NCBI RefSeq assembly: GCF_002811945.1
Contig: NZ_NPDX01000001.1
Location: 1,620,501-1,684,500, forward strand
Direction: 5' to 3'
DNA: 64,000 nucleotides
Source: Leptospira harrisiae
GTDB taxonomy: Bacteria > Spirochaetota > Leptospiria > Leptospirales > Leptospiraceae
In this document: piece after piece, positions 1 to 8,081 of the stretch
Layout: the number at the start of each line of letters is the position of its first letter
Numbering within the stretch: the stretch's first letter is position 1
Made by a program: the position numbers and the translations under genes
Notes under the pieces: model-generated
Told to the model about the DNA's origin: nothing
Databases searched by the model: none
The model's input: only the letters and a program-made list of their open reading frames with translations

Positions 1-549
1 TATAGAAGTAAGTTGAATTTTTCTCTGAGCAAACTTGAAGAATCAAAAACTGCAATGGAAAGAGTTCAGAACACCATTTATCGGGTGTTAGAGGTTGGTA
101 ATCTTTGGGACAAAGTTTCCAAAATAGAAGAAAGTTTTGATGATTCAATTCCTGACTTACAAAAAATAAACTTGGAATTTATAAATGCTTTGGCAGATGA
201 TTTGAATGTTCCGAAAGCACTTGCTTCCGTTTTTGAACTCGTTCGTATTGTGAACCAATTTTTGGATTCGAGCGCAAAAGATTCCGCCGATTCAGATTTT
301 TTAAAAGAATCTCTACAATTGTTTTATAAAATGAATAAACTCTTTGCTGTTTTTTCCTTTGAAAAACAAATTCTATCGTTGGATGGGATTTCTGAAGAGT
401 GGATCTTGGCGCAGATTGAAGCGAGAAAAATCGCAAAGCAAAACAAAGATTTCTCTACTGCTGACAAAATTCGTAAAGAGTTGGAAGAAAAAGGAATCCT
501 TCTCGCAGACACAAAAGAAGGAAATACCACATGGAAAAAAGCCCAGTAG
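1..549 (+). CDS. cysS: Cysteinyl-tRNA synthetase, C-terminal part (5' end outside window)
   Basis: The frame is open from base 1, so this is the last 182 codons of a gene that begins upstream. The visible protein opens with the YRSKLNFS stretch found just after the catalytic core of CysS. It continues with the helical DALR-type anticodon-binding domain (ALADDLNVPKAL) and ends with the conserved ARKIAKQNKDFSTADKIRKE helix that marks the C-terminus of the family. CysS charges tRNA-Cys with cysteine in the cytoplasm. The HIGH and KMSKS motifs would lie upstream and cannot be checked. The last 19 bases overlap the next gene, so the two are probably co-transcribed and translationally coupled. Confidence 0.95.
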   Translation, partial: YRSKLNFSLSKLEESKTAMERVQNTIYRVLEVGNLWDKVSKIEESFDDSIPDLQKINLEFINALADDLNVPKALASVFELVRIVNQFLDSSAKDSADSDFLKESLQLFYKMNKLFAVFSFEKQILSLDGISEEWILAQIEARKIAKQNKDFSTADKIRKELEEKGILLADTKEGNTTWKKAQ

Positions 550-1304
550 AAATACTTTTCGGAAAACGGAATTTTTATGAATTTTTGGAATCCTTGGAAC
601 AAATGGCTCCGGAACGTGGAGTCAAAACCATTCGAGAAGTCATAATAAAAGATTCGATGGGAAACGAAGAAAAACAAAGAATTAGAGGTTATATTCCAAA
701 TTCTGTAAAATTTACAACTGTTTCCACAAGAGAACTAGACCGCATTGCTTCTGATAAAAACCACCAAGGTTATGTAATCATTCGTACCAAACAAAAATCA
801 TTTTCATCATTGGGATTTGAACAGTTCAAACAAAATGTAGAAGCAGGTGCAGGTCCAATACTCATTTTGGATCGAATCCAAGATCCTGGAAATTTGGGAA
901 ATATTCTGCGAACTGCTGAATGTATGGGCGTAAAACACGTGTTAATGTCTGATAGAGATACATCCCCGATCACTCCTGTCGTGGAAAAAGTATCAGCGGG
1001 TGCAGTTCATCATTTACAAATCTATCGAGTTGCCAACTTGATGCATGGAATGGAATTTCTCAAAAAAAATGAATATTGGATTCTTGCTACTGATGAAGAA
1101 GGTGAAGAATCCATTTGGGAAACTTTACCAGATGCATCTCAAATGGCGGTGATTATGGGGAATGAAGGGGAAGGTGTAAAACGACTGTTACTGGAAGAGG
1201 CGGATTATGTGGCGAGAATTCCCCTATTTGGTTCAGTAACTTCTTTAAATGTTGTGGTGGCTTGTGGAATTACCTTGGATCGTATACAAAATGTTTCGCG
1301 TTAG
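531..1304 (+). CDS. rlmB: SpoU/TrmH-family RNA 2'-O-methyltransferase (RlmB-like)
   Basis: 257 residues. The three SPOUT signature motifs are visible: motif 1 with DPGNLGNILRTAE near residues 117-129, motif 2 with MGNEGEGV near 210, and motif 3 with IPLFGSVTSLNVVVA near 232-246. The last two form the knotted SAM-binding site. The N-terminal 90 residues resemble the SpoU_sub_bind (L30e-like) substrate-binding domain seen in RlmB and TrmH. The family methylates ribose 2'-OH in rRNA or tRNA; RlmB modifies G2251 of 23S rRNA. The ATG at 531 has an AAGGA about nine bases upstream, inside cysS. The cysS-rlmB pairing is common in bacteria and favours RlmB, but the exact RNA target cannot be read from the sequence. 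Confidence 0.85.
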   Translation: MEKSPVEILFGKRNFYEFLESLEQMAPERGVKTIREVIIKDSMGNEEKQRIRGYIPNSVKFTTVSTRELDRIASDKNHQGYVIIRTKQKSFSSLGFEQFKQNVEAGAGPILILDRIQDPGNLGNILRTAECMGVKHVLMSDRDTSPITPVVEKVSAGAVHHLQIYRVANLMHGMEFLKKNEYWILATDEEGEESIWETLPDASQMAVIMGNEGEGVKRLLLEEADYVARIPLFGSVTSLNVVVACGITLDRIQNVSR

Positions 1305-2394
1305 GCGGAAGTGTATATTTTTTCTATTCTATTTTTTGGTTGGCATTTCTGTATTTCCTTCTTGTATTTATGACTTTTATCGAAAGGAATTTGTATCGGA
1401 AGAGAAAAAAAATGACGAAGCTCTGTTACTTGCTTTATTAGGGCTATTACCAAATCCAAATCAAAAGTTATACGGCTTTTTACCAGGTTTTTCAAGGAAT
1501 CTATCAGACTCCCAATTTTTATCTTCTGAGTTTTTTCCAAAATCTGGTAAAAAGAAGATAGTTTTTGTTCACGGTTGGAATCCAGCTGAGAGAGATTCCG
1601 ATCCCGTTACCAACGATCAGAAAAAAATACAAAATATTAAGAATACTTTTTCGAACGGTCTTGTTCATTTTCAAGAAGGGAGAGCTTCCGCAAATAGTGA
1701 ATTTGATCTTTATTTGTATACCTACCGCACTTCCAATAGCATTCTGATCAATGGAAAACAATTTTACGGAACATTACGTTCTAACTTTTTAGATTCTGAC
1801 CAAGTTTATATTGTAGCCCATTCGATGGGAGGACTTGTGACTCGAGTTGCTTTGGCAACGGAAACAGGATACCTTCCTTTTGTTCGATTGGTTGTCACTT
1901 TGGCTAGCCCACAGTTTGGTTCCCCTTTTGCCACTCCTAGTTTTCTAGGCAACAATCCGTTTTTAAATGATCTTGGAAATTATCTTGTTGGAACCCAAGG
2001 TGGATCTGAATTGGGCTATACTAACAAAGGAACTGGTCAACCCAATTTGAATGGAGCTGAAAATTTGGTTCTTGATGTTATCAACCAATCGTATTTAAAT
2101 TCTAGTTTGAATGGAAGGTTTGTAAGTTTCGCAGGTGTTATGAGTAATTGTACTGTTGGTGAAACATTCTATTATAACACAGGTTGTACGATATTAAATA
2201 ATGCTGGTTTTACACAATCTGATGGAATTGTTCCCCGCAATAGTGCAAGGTTAGGAAATTTAACCTACAAACAAATTGATGTAGCAGATTGTGATCATTC
2301 AATGATGGCTTTTCAAACCATTAACCCTGATGATACAAAGAGTCGTAATCTTTTTACACAAGTAATTACAGAGATCCGAAATTCACCTTACTGA
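1291..2394 (+). CDS. Lipase-like alpha/beta-hydrolase lipoprotein
   Basis: 367 residues from ATG 1291. The frame is open further upstream, but this ATG gives a clean signal peptide: basic MFRVRRK, a hydrophobic stretch, then Cys25 after FPS as a loose spirochaetal lipobox. The hydrolase fold is shown by VFVHGWN near residue 94 (oxyanion region), the nucleophile elbow AHSMGG with Ser178, and later SDGIVPR and DCDHSMM, which could supply the acid and the histidine. The family hydrolyses lipid or other esters; the substrate is unknown. The gene overlaps rlmB by 14 bases, so it is probably the last member of the cysS-rlmB unit. The predicted place is the outer membrane or periplasmic face, held by a lipid anchor. 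Confidence 0.8.
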   Translation: MFRVRRKCIFFLFYFLVGISVFPSCIYDFYRKEFVSEEKKNDEALLLALLGLLPNPNQKLYGFLPGFSRNLSDSQFLSSEFFPKSGKKKIVFVHGWNPAERDSDPVTNDQKKIQNIKNTFSNGLVHFQEGRASANSEFDLYLYTYRTSNSILINGKQFYGTLRSNFLDSDQVYIVAHSMGGLVTRVALATETGYLPFVRLVVTLASPQFGSPFATPSFLGNNPFLNDLGNYLVGTQGGSELGYTNKGTGQPNLNGAENLVLDVINQSYLNSSLNGRFVSFAGVMSNCTVGETFYYNTGCTILNNAGFTQSDGIVPRNSARLGNLTYKQIDVADCDHSMMAFQTINPDDTKSRNLFTQVITEIRNSPY

Positions 2395-2411
2395 GGGTTC
2401 AAGTTTTATTG

Positions 2412-4142
2412 TTAGTCCTTCTCTTCTAGGGATTGGATTGAAAAATACAAACCAGCTAGTCCGAAAAGAAAAATCGGCATTCCTAAGAACAACAATCCCT
2501 CGCTCCATAATAAACACTGAACTGTGTAAAGACCTCCAAAAACAAAAAAGAGACCTGAGAAAGTTCCGAAAAATGAAACTAATAATTTATTATGATAAAT
2601 GGTTTGTTTTTGGTTGGTTTCATTTTTATAAAGCCCCTTCCAAAAAAAATAAGGAGGTTTGGTTCTATTATAAAACTGAAATAAAATATTTCGATCTGTC
2701 TGTGGTAAAACAAAGGTAGATAGGATGAGTAAAATTGCTGAAGATATTGCCGTAAAAAGAATTGAGTAAGGGAAACCAATTTCCAAATACACAGAAAAAA
2801 CCAAATAAAATATGGGAGAAAGAATAAATGCTAAAATTTCTGTCCAAGCGGATATACGCCAAAAAAACCAGCGCGCAATTAATATAAACCCAATTCCCGA
2901 AGAAGCCTCCAACAAAAATACCCAAGCTCCTTTGATGGTTTCCATTCCGTAAACTGCTAGAATATAAGAACAAACAGCTGTTAAAATTTGAATTGTATAT
3001 GATATTTTAAGATAATACGAATCAGATTTTCCCTTCTGTAAAATTGGTTTCCAAAGGTCATTGACAAGATAAGAAGCTCCCCAATTCAAATGAGTAGCAA
3101 GTGTGGATAAGTAGGCTGCAAGGAAGGCACTCAGCATCAGTCCCATCATTCCATTCGGCATTCCTTCTTGTAAGACCATCAGAAACCCTTTCCCACTTTC
3201 GACTTCCGATAGATTTGGATATAAAACAATCGAGACTAAAGCTACGAGAATCCAAGGCCAAGGACGGACAAAATAATGGGCAACGACAAACCAAAGGGAA
3301 CCTTTTAAGGCAGCGTTCTCATTTTTTGTGGCTAAAATTCTCTGAGCAATGTAACCTCCCCCACCTGGTTCCGAACCTGGATACCAACTTGACCACCAAA
3401 GAACCGTTAGAAGGATTAAAAAATGATCCCAGGGCAGTCCGCCCTCCGATCCGTTAGGGAAAAAATGAATTTTGTTTCCACTTAGTTTCGATTTTAATCC
3501 TTCCAGTCCACCAATCATTGGTAAATTTACTGCATAATAGGCAAAAAGAATACAACCAAACCAAGCTAAAAAAAACTGAAAAACATCGATGTAGGAAATT
3601 CCTCTAAGACCTGCAATTGAAGTATAAAATACTCCAAATAACAGAAGATATATAAGTATATAGGATGAAGTCAAATTGGGAAAAAAAACAGGAATGATTT
3701 TTAGCATCGCTAAATTAACCCAACCGAGTATGACTAAGTTGAGTAAAAAACCAATCACAAATGCTTTAAAACCTCTTAAAAATTCAGCTTCTTTCCCACT
3801 ATAACGAAGCCCTATAAGTTCCAAATCTGTAGAGGCCCCAGATCGTTTCCAAAGTTTAGAAAAAAAGAATACTGTGATAAATCCACCAACAGCCATATAC
3901 CACCAAATCCAATTTCCTGAAATTCCCTGTGCCCGGATGATCTCTGTTACAGCAAGAGGAGTGTCTGCTGCAAAAGTTGTGGCAACCATTGCAGTTCCTG
4001 CAACAAACCAAGATAAACTTCCTTCTGCTTGAAAATATTCTTTAGTGGAATTTTGTTTGGATCGAAAACGAAAAAGAAGTAAGATTATGATGAAGAAGGG
4101 AAAAAGAAAAAAAAGAAAATCAAGTGTATGGAAGGAAATCAT
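2412..4142 (-). CDS. Sodium:solute symporter (SSS family)
   Basis: 576 residues, almost entirely hydrophobic, with roughly 13-14 membrane segments. The first helix is followed by a region with EYFQAEGSLSWFVAGTAM and FAADTPLAVTEI, which matches the SSS pattern of a glycine-rich first repeat lining the Na+ site. GLRGISYIDVFQFFLAWFG in the middle is also typical of the family. The family couples Na+ entry to uptake of sugars, amino acids, nucleosides or vitamins; the substrate cannot be assigned. Its ATG overlaps the hisF stop by four bases (ATGA), so it is translationally coupled and lies at the 3' end of the gatC-gatA-hisF unit. It converges on the lipase lipoprotein. Confidence 0.85.
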   Translation of the reverse strand: MISFHTLDFLFFLFPFFIIILLLFRFRSKQNSTKEYFQAEGSLSWFVAGTAMVATTFAADTPLAVTEIIRAQGISGNWIWWYMAVGGFITVFFFSKLWKRSGASTDLELIGLRYSGKEAEFLRGFKAFVIGFLLNLVILGWVNLAMLKIIPVFFPNLTSSYILIYLLLFGVFYTSIAGLRGISYIDVFQFFLAWFGCILFAYYAVNLPMIGGLEGLKSKLSGNKIHFFPNGSEGGLPWDHFLILLTVLWWSSWYPGSEPGGGGYIAQRILATKNENAALKGSLWFVVAHYFVRPWPWILVALVSIVLYPNLSEVESGKGFLMVLQEGMPNGMMGLMLSAFLAAYLSTLATHLNWGASYLVNDLWKPILQKGKSDSYYLKISYTIQILTAVCSYILAVYGMETIKGAWVFLLEASSGIGFILIARWFFWRISAWTEILAFILSPIFYLVFSVYLEIGFPYSILFTAISSAILLILSTFVLPQTDRNILFQFYNRTKPPYFFWKGLYKNETNQKQTIYHNKLLVSFFGTFSGLFFVFGGLYTVQCLLWSEGLLFLGMPIFLFGLAGLYFSIQSLEEKD

Positions 4143-4906
4143 AATCTCACTTTGATTCCCATCTCTTTCATTGTTTGTTTTGTTTCTTGAATCGAGAATT
4201 CCCCAAAATGAAAAATTGATGCAGCAAGAACAGCATCAGCACCGCCACGTAAAATGACTTCTGCCATATGTTCTGGATTGCCTGCTCCACCAGAAGCAAT
4301 GATCGGTATGGAAAGATTCGATGTAAATGATTTCATTAGAGTGATATCAAAACCATCCTTAGTACCATCTTTGTCCATAGACGTAAGTAAAATTTCGCCT
4401 GCTCCCATTTCATAGGCTTCCTTTCCCCAATCCAACGCTTCTCTACCAGTTTCTAAACGTCCTCCATTGAGGTACACTTCGTATCGTTTTCGTTCCGGAT
4501 GAAATTTTACATCAATGGCACAAACAATACACTGTGATCCGTAAATTTCACTAGAGTCTTTGAGCAGTTTGGGATTTTGAAAGGCACTTGTGTTGATAGA
4601 AACTTTGTCAGCTCCTTTGTTTAACACAGCTTTTACATCTTCGATGGTGCGGATTCCTCCACCAACGGTGAAAGGAATAAAGAGTCGATTGGCCACCTGC
4701 TCCACTAAATGGAGAAGAATATCTCGTTTGTCAGAGGAGGCAGTGATATCCAAAAAACAAAGTTCATCAGCTTTGTTTTCTTCGTAAGCTACAGCACAAG
4801 AGACAGGATCACCTGCATCAATTAAGTTTACAAATTGGACACCTTTGACTACTCTTCCTCCTTTGATATCCAAACAAGGAATGACTCTTTTGGTAAGTTC
4901 GTCCAT
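4139..4906 (-). CDS. hisF: Imidazole glycerol phosphate synthase subunit HisF
   Basis: 255 residues, the usual HisF length. HisF is the cyclase half of the HisHF complex. It uses ammonia from HisH to turn PRFAR into imidazole glycerol phosphate plus AICAR, joining histidine and purine synthesis. The N-terminal IPCLDIKGGRVVKGVQF carries the first catalytic Asp (Asp13 here). CAIDVKFHP near residue 130 carries the second, and the phosphate-binding loops FTVGGGIR and IIASGGAGNPEH are intact. No hisH or other his gene lies in the window, so the gene is detached from a his operon. It sits one base after the gatA stop and overlaps the symporter start, so it rides on the gatCA transcript. Confidence 0.96.
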   Translation of the reverse strand: MDELTKRVIPCLDIKGGRVVKGVQFVNLIDAGDPVSCAVAYEENKADELCFLDITASSDKRDILLHLVEQVANRLFIPFTVGGGIRTIEDVKAVLNKGADKVSINTSAFQNPKLLKDSSEIYGSQCIVCAIDVKFHPERKRYEVYLNGGRLETGREALDWGKEAYEMGAGEILLTSMDKDGTKDGFDITLMKSFTSNLSIPIIASGGAGNPEHMAEVILRGGADAVLAASIFHFGEFSIQETKQTMKEMGIKVRL

Positions 4907-4907
4907 G

Positions 4908-6374
4908 TTAGCTGATCTCGATTGGTAGTGGAAGTTTGCAAATTTCTAACTCAGAAACAGATTTTGCATAACTTAAAAGTTTTGTTTCTTCAAAATGTGG
5001 AGATGTAATTTGTAAACCGATGGGAAGTTTTCCTGAATCCAATCCAGCTGGGCAGCTGATAGCAGGGACTCCGGCTAAATTGACAGATGTAGTAAGGATA
5101 TCCGCTTGGTACATTTGAATTGGATCTTTTGTTTTTTCTCCAACTTTAAAAGCAGTTGTAGGTGAAGTTGGCTGAAAAATAATATCAACCGACTTAAAGA
5201 ATTCTGCGTATTGTTTGCGAATGAGAACCCTTGCCTTTTGGGCTTTCCCATAATAAGCATCGTAATAACCAGAACTTAAAGAAAATGTACCAAGTAAAAT
5301 TCGGCGTTTTACTTCTGAACCAAAACCTTGGGTTCTAGATTCAGAATACAAGTCATCCAACTTACCGGCACCCTCTTTCCTTAATCCATAACGTATCCCA
5401 TCAAAACGACTTAAGTTGGATGAACATTCAGCAGTAGCGATTAAATAATAAACTGGGATAGCATACTTTAATAGGGAAAAATCCAGAGGAACCAGAGTTG
5501 CTCCTTTCGATTCCAATTCTTTTAAGATATCCGTGTAACGTTTGTTCACATCAGGAGAAAAGTTGAAGTCTTCTGTTTTCATCACTCCGATTCGTTTCCC
5601 TTTCCAATCGATCGAAGAAACTGAATTAGCTTCAAAGGTATTTACTTTAGCAGTGGTTTGGTCTTTGTGGTCCAATCCTGAAATAATTTCTAATAGGTCA
5701 GAGATCCCTTGTAAATCATTGGAAAAAGGGCCAATTTGATCAAGACTTGATGCATAAGCAACAAGTCCATATCGTGAAACACGACCATACGTTGGTTTTA
5801 GTCCCCAGATTCCACAGAGGGCTGCTGGTTGGCGAATGGAACCACCTGTATCTGAGCCGAGAGAAACCGGTAACATCGATGCTGCCACTGCCGCCGCCGA
5901 ACCACCGCTAGATCCTCCAGGAATTCGATTTATATCAAATGGATTTCTTGTGGTTTGGAAAGCACTATTTTCCGTTGAGGAACCCATGGCAAATTCGTCC
6001 ATATTGAGCCTAGGGAATAAAACAAACCCTTTGTCTTTTAATTTTTGAATGACAGACGCATCATATGGAGAACGAAAGTTTTCTAAAATATGTGAAGAGC
6101 AAGAGGTGATTTCACCAGTGATACAGATATTATCTTTGATACCAATTGGAATTCCATCAAATTCCGAAAGTAACTTGCCGGCTTTCCGTCGATTGTCACT
6201 TTCTTCCGCTTGGTTTAAAATAGAGGTTTTGTTGAATTCCAAAAAGGCTTTGACCTTTGTATCAGTATCTTCAATTCGTTTGATATAAGCAGATACTAAT
6301 TCTTTGGATTTTAAACTTCCATCATTTAGTTTAGTTTTGATTTCTGAATAAGTAAGAAAAATTAAATCTTTCAT
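4908..6374 (-). CDS. gatA: Asp/Glu-tRNA amidotransferase subunit A
   Basis: 488 residues, an amidase-signature enzyme. GatA releases ammonia from glutamine for GatB to amidate misacylated Glu-tRNA-Gln or Asp-tRNA-Asn. The catalytic Lys/cis-Ser/Ser set is visible: Lys80 in GIPIGIKDN, Ser155 in GGSSGGS and Ser179 in [12 protein letters not shown]. It is full length. The start overlaps the gatC stop by four bases, so translation is coupled and the subunits are made together. gatB is not in the window, so the third subunit is encoded elsewhere. The presence of GatCA suggests this organism makes Gln-tRNA and/or Asn-tRNA by the indirect route. Confidence 0.97.
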   Translation of the reverse strand: MKDLIFLTYSEIKTKLNDGSLKSKELVSAYIKRIEDTDTKVKAFLEFNKTSILNQAEESDNRRKAGKLLSEFDGIPIGIKDNICITGEITSCSSHILENFRSPYDASVIQKLKDKGFVLFPRLNMDEFAMGSSTENSAFQTTRNPFDINRIPGGSSGGSAAAVAASMLPVSLGSDTGGSIRQPAALCGIWGLKPTYGRVSRYGLVAYASSLDQIGPFSNDLQGISDLLEIISGLDHKDQTTAKVNTFEANSVSSIDWKGKRIGVMKTEDFNFSPDVNKRYTDILKELESKGATLVPLDFSLLKYAIPVYYLIATAECSSNLSRFDGIRYGLRKEGAGKLDDLYSESRTQGFGSEVKRRILLGTFSLSSGYYDAYYGKAQKARVLIRKQYAEFFKSVDIIFQPTSPTTAFKVGEKTKDPIQMYQADILTTSVNLAGVPAISCPAGLDSGKLPIGLQITSPHFEETKLLSYAKSVSELEICKLPLPIEIS

Positions 6375-6655
6375 GTTTCAATTACCTTAGGAACAACAAC
6401 ATATCCATTTTCATAAGCTGGAGCAATTTTTGCCAAATCGTCTCTTTTTAAACCATTTTCAGCTAAATCCTTTCTTAATTCATAAAAGATTTGCTCGTAG
6501 ATTTCATCATCACCAACACTTGATGTGTCTAGGTTTTTGATTTCGTCGACGTATTGTACAATCCGAGAAAAGTCACCTAACATGGAAGCTACTTCCGAAT
6601 CATCAATGTTAAGTTTTGCCAAGTTGGCAATGTTTTTTAATTCTTTTTCATCCAT
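6371..6655 (-). CDS. gatC: Asp/Glu-tRNA amidotransferase subunit C
   Basis: 94 residues, the normal size of GatC. The N-terminal helix with [13 protein letters not shown] and the [13 protein letters not shown] segment are family hallmarks. GatC wraps around the GatA-GatB interface and stabilises the complex; it has no catalytic residue of its own. The C-terminus with [20 protein letters not shown] is the usual ending. It starts ten bases after the sugar-transferase stop and overlaps gatA by four bases. Confidence 0.93.
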   Translation of the reverse strand: MDEKELKNIANLAKLNIDDSEVASMLGDFSRIVQYVDEIKNLDTSSVGDDEIYEQIFYELRKDLAENGLKRDDLAKIAPAYENGYVVVPKVIET

Positions 6656-6664
6656 AAATTTTCC

Positions 6665-8065
6665 TCAGTATGCATTCCTATCAATAATTGCTTTAAGTGG
6701 TGTGAGTAAAATGATTTTGATATCTAGTAATAAAGACCAGTTTTCAATGTAAAAAATATCCGCTTCAATCCGTTTTTCAATGGAAGTATCACCACGAAAT
6801 CCTTGTACTTGTGCCCAACCTGTAATCCCAGCTTTTGCCGCATGACGCCTCATATACTGTAAATGTTCATTTCTGAATTTTTCAACATAGAAAGGGCGTT
6901 CTGGTCTTGGTCCGACAACCGACATATCACCGAGTAAAACATTAAAGAATTGAGGAGTTTCATCTAAAGACAATTTCCGAAGAACTGCACCCACCGGTGT
7001 GACCCGCGGATCATCCTTGACTGTCCATAAGGTATCAGATTTTTCTTTGGCTTGCACTACCATAGATCGAAATTTGATCATTCCAAAAACTTTATTATCA
7101 AGACCAACTCGTTCTTGTTTGTAAAACACCGGTCCCTTACTTGTTAGTTTGATAAGTAAGGCAATGGCTAAATAAAATGGGCTAAATAACAAAATAAAAA
7201 ATAATGAGAAGAGAATATCAAAAATACGTTTTAAAACTAAATTGTAACCTAAACGCAAGGGTATATTTCGAATTGATATAATGGGAATTCCGTCGAGAAC
7301 TTCAACTCTTCCTTTTGCAGTTACAATTTCTTCATAACTGGGAATGACTTTTAGATCAATACCGTGAAAATCAGCAATGTCTATGATTTCCTTAAGAGAA
7401 TCCCCTTCTTCGTGTGACAAAGCGTAAACAATCAAATCAACATTGTTTTCTTCTACATATGATTCTATTTTCTGTGTTGTAGTTACTGTATGTAGTTTTT
7501 TAGGAGCTAAGTTTTTTTTTCCTGCTACAAATCCCTTCACCATATATCCATAAATGGAATGTTTTTTAATGGTTTCTGAAAAATTAATTGCAGATCTTCC
7601 TGTTCCAATAATCAGAACAGATTTTAAATTGAAACCTTTGCTTCGTAGGTATTGCATAAAGGTCCGCAATACAAAATGTGAAAAAGAAGTGAGTATGGTT
7701 GTACAAATGGCGAAATAACCAATAACCAATCTAGAGAAACTTTCTCCTCGAAAGAAAAACAAAAGGGAAAGAACAACAAGTAAGTTTAAGATCACGCCTG
7801 CAATGATGGCAAAAAGTTCATCAGAAAATGATAATCCTCTTCTTGGGTGATACAAATCTATCGAAAGGAAAGATAAAACTTGAGAAAAACCAAGTACGAC
7901 TCCTAAAATTAAATAATTAAAAGGATCAATGGTTTGAATTTGAAAACTTGAGTCAGGAGAAAGATAATATCGTATCACATAAGCACAGATAAAACTAGTG
8001 AGTGCAATAAAAAAATCTGTTACGATAAATAGTAGTTTGAAGGATTGGCTTCTTTCTTTTAACAT
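6665..8065 (-). CDS. Polyprenyl-phosphate sugar-1-phosphate transferase (WbaP/WcaJ type)
   Basis: 466 residues. The N-terminal third has four to five hydrophobic segments, followed by a soluble nucleotide-fold region with VLIIGTGRSAIN near residue 150. The C-terminal 190 residues are the bacterial sugar-transferase domain, with a membrane helix and then KGPVFYKQERVG, FKFRSM-like MIKFRSM, SLDETPQFFNVLLGDMS and VGPRPERP. This family moves a sugar-1-phosphate from a UDP-sugar to undecaprenyl phosphate, the first step of O-antigen or exopolysaccharide synthesis at the inner membrane. The sugar cannot be named. Placement 16 bases after lptD, the LPS export barrel, fits a role in surface glycan. 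No other glycosyltransferases are nearby. Confidence 0.88.
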   Translation of the reverse strand: MLKERSQSFKLLFIVTDFFIALTSFICAYVIRYYLSPDSSFQIQTIDPFNYLILGVVLGFSQVLSFLSIDLYHPRRGLSFSDELFAIIAGVILNLLVVLSLLFFFRGESFSRLVIGYFAICTTILTSFSHFVLRTFMQYLRSKGFNLKSVLIIGTGRSAINFSETIKKHSIYGYMVKGFVAGKKNLAPKKLHTVTTTQKIESYVEENNVDLIVYALSHEEGDSLKEIIDIADFHGIDLKVIPSYEEIVTAKGRVEVLDGIPIISIRNIPLRLGYNLVLKRIFDILFSLFFILLFSPFYLAIALLIKLTSKGPVFYKQERVGLDNKVFGMIKFRSMVVQAKEKSDTLWTVKDDPRVTPVGAVLRKLSLDETPQFFNVLLGDMSVVGPRPERPFYVEKFRNEHLQYMRRHAAKAGITGWAQVQGFRGDTSIEKRIEADIFYIENWSLLLDIKIILLTPLKAIIDRNAY

Positions 8066-8081
8066 TTGAAACTCGAAAAAT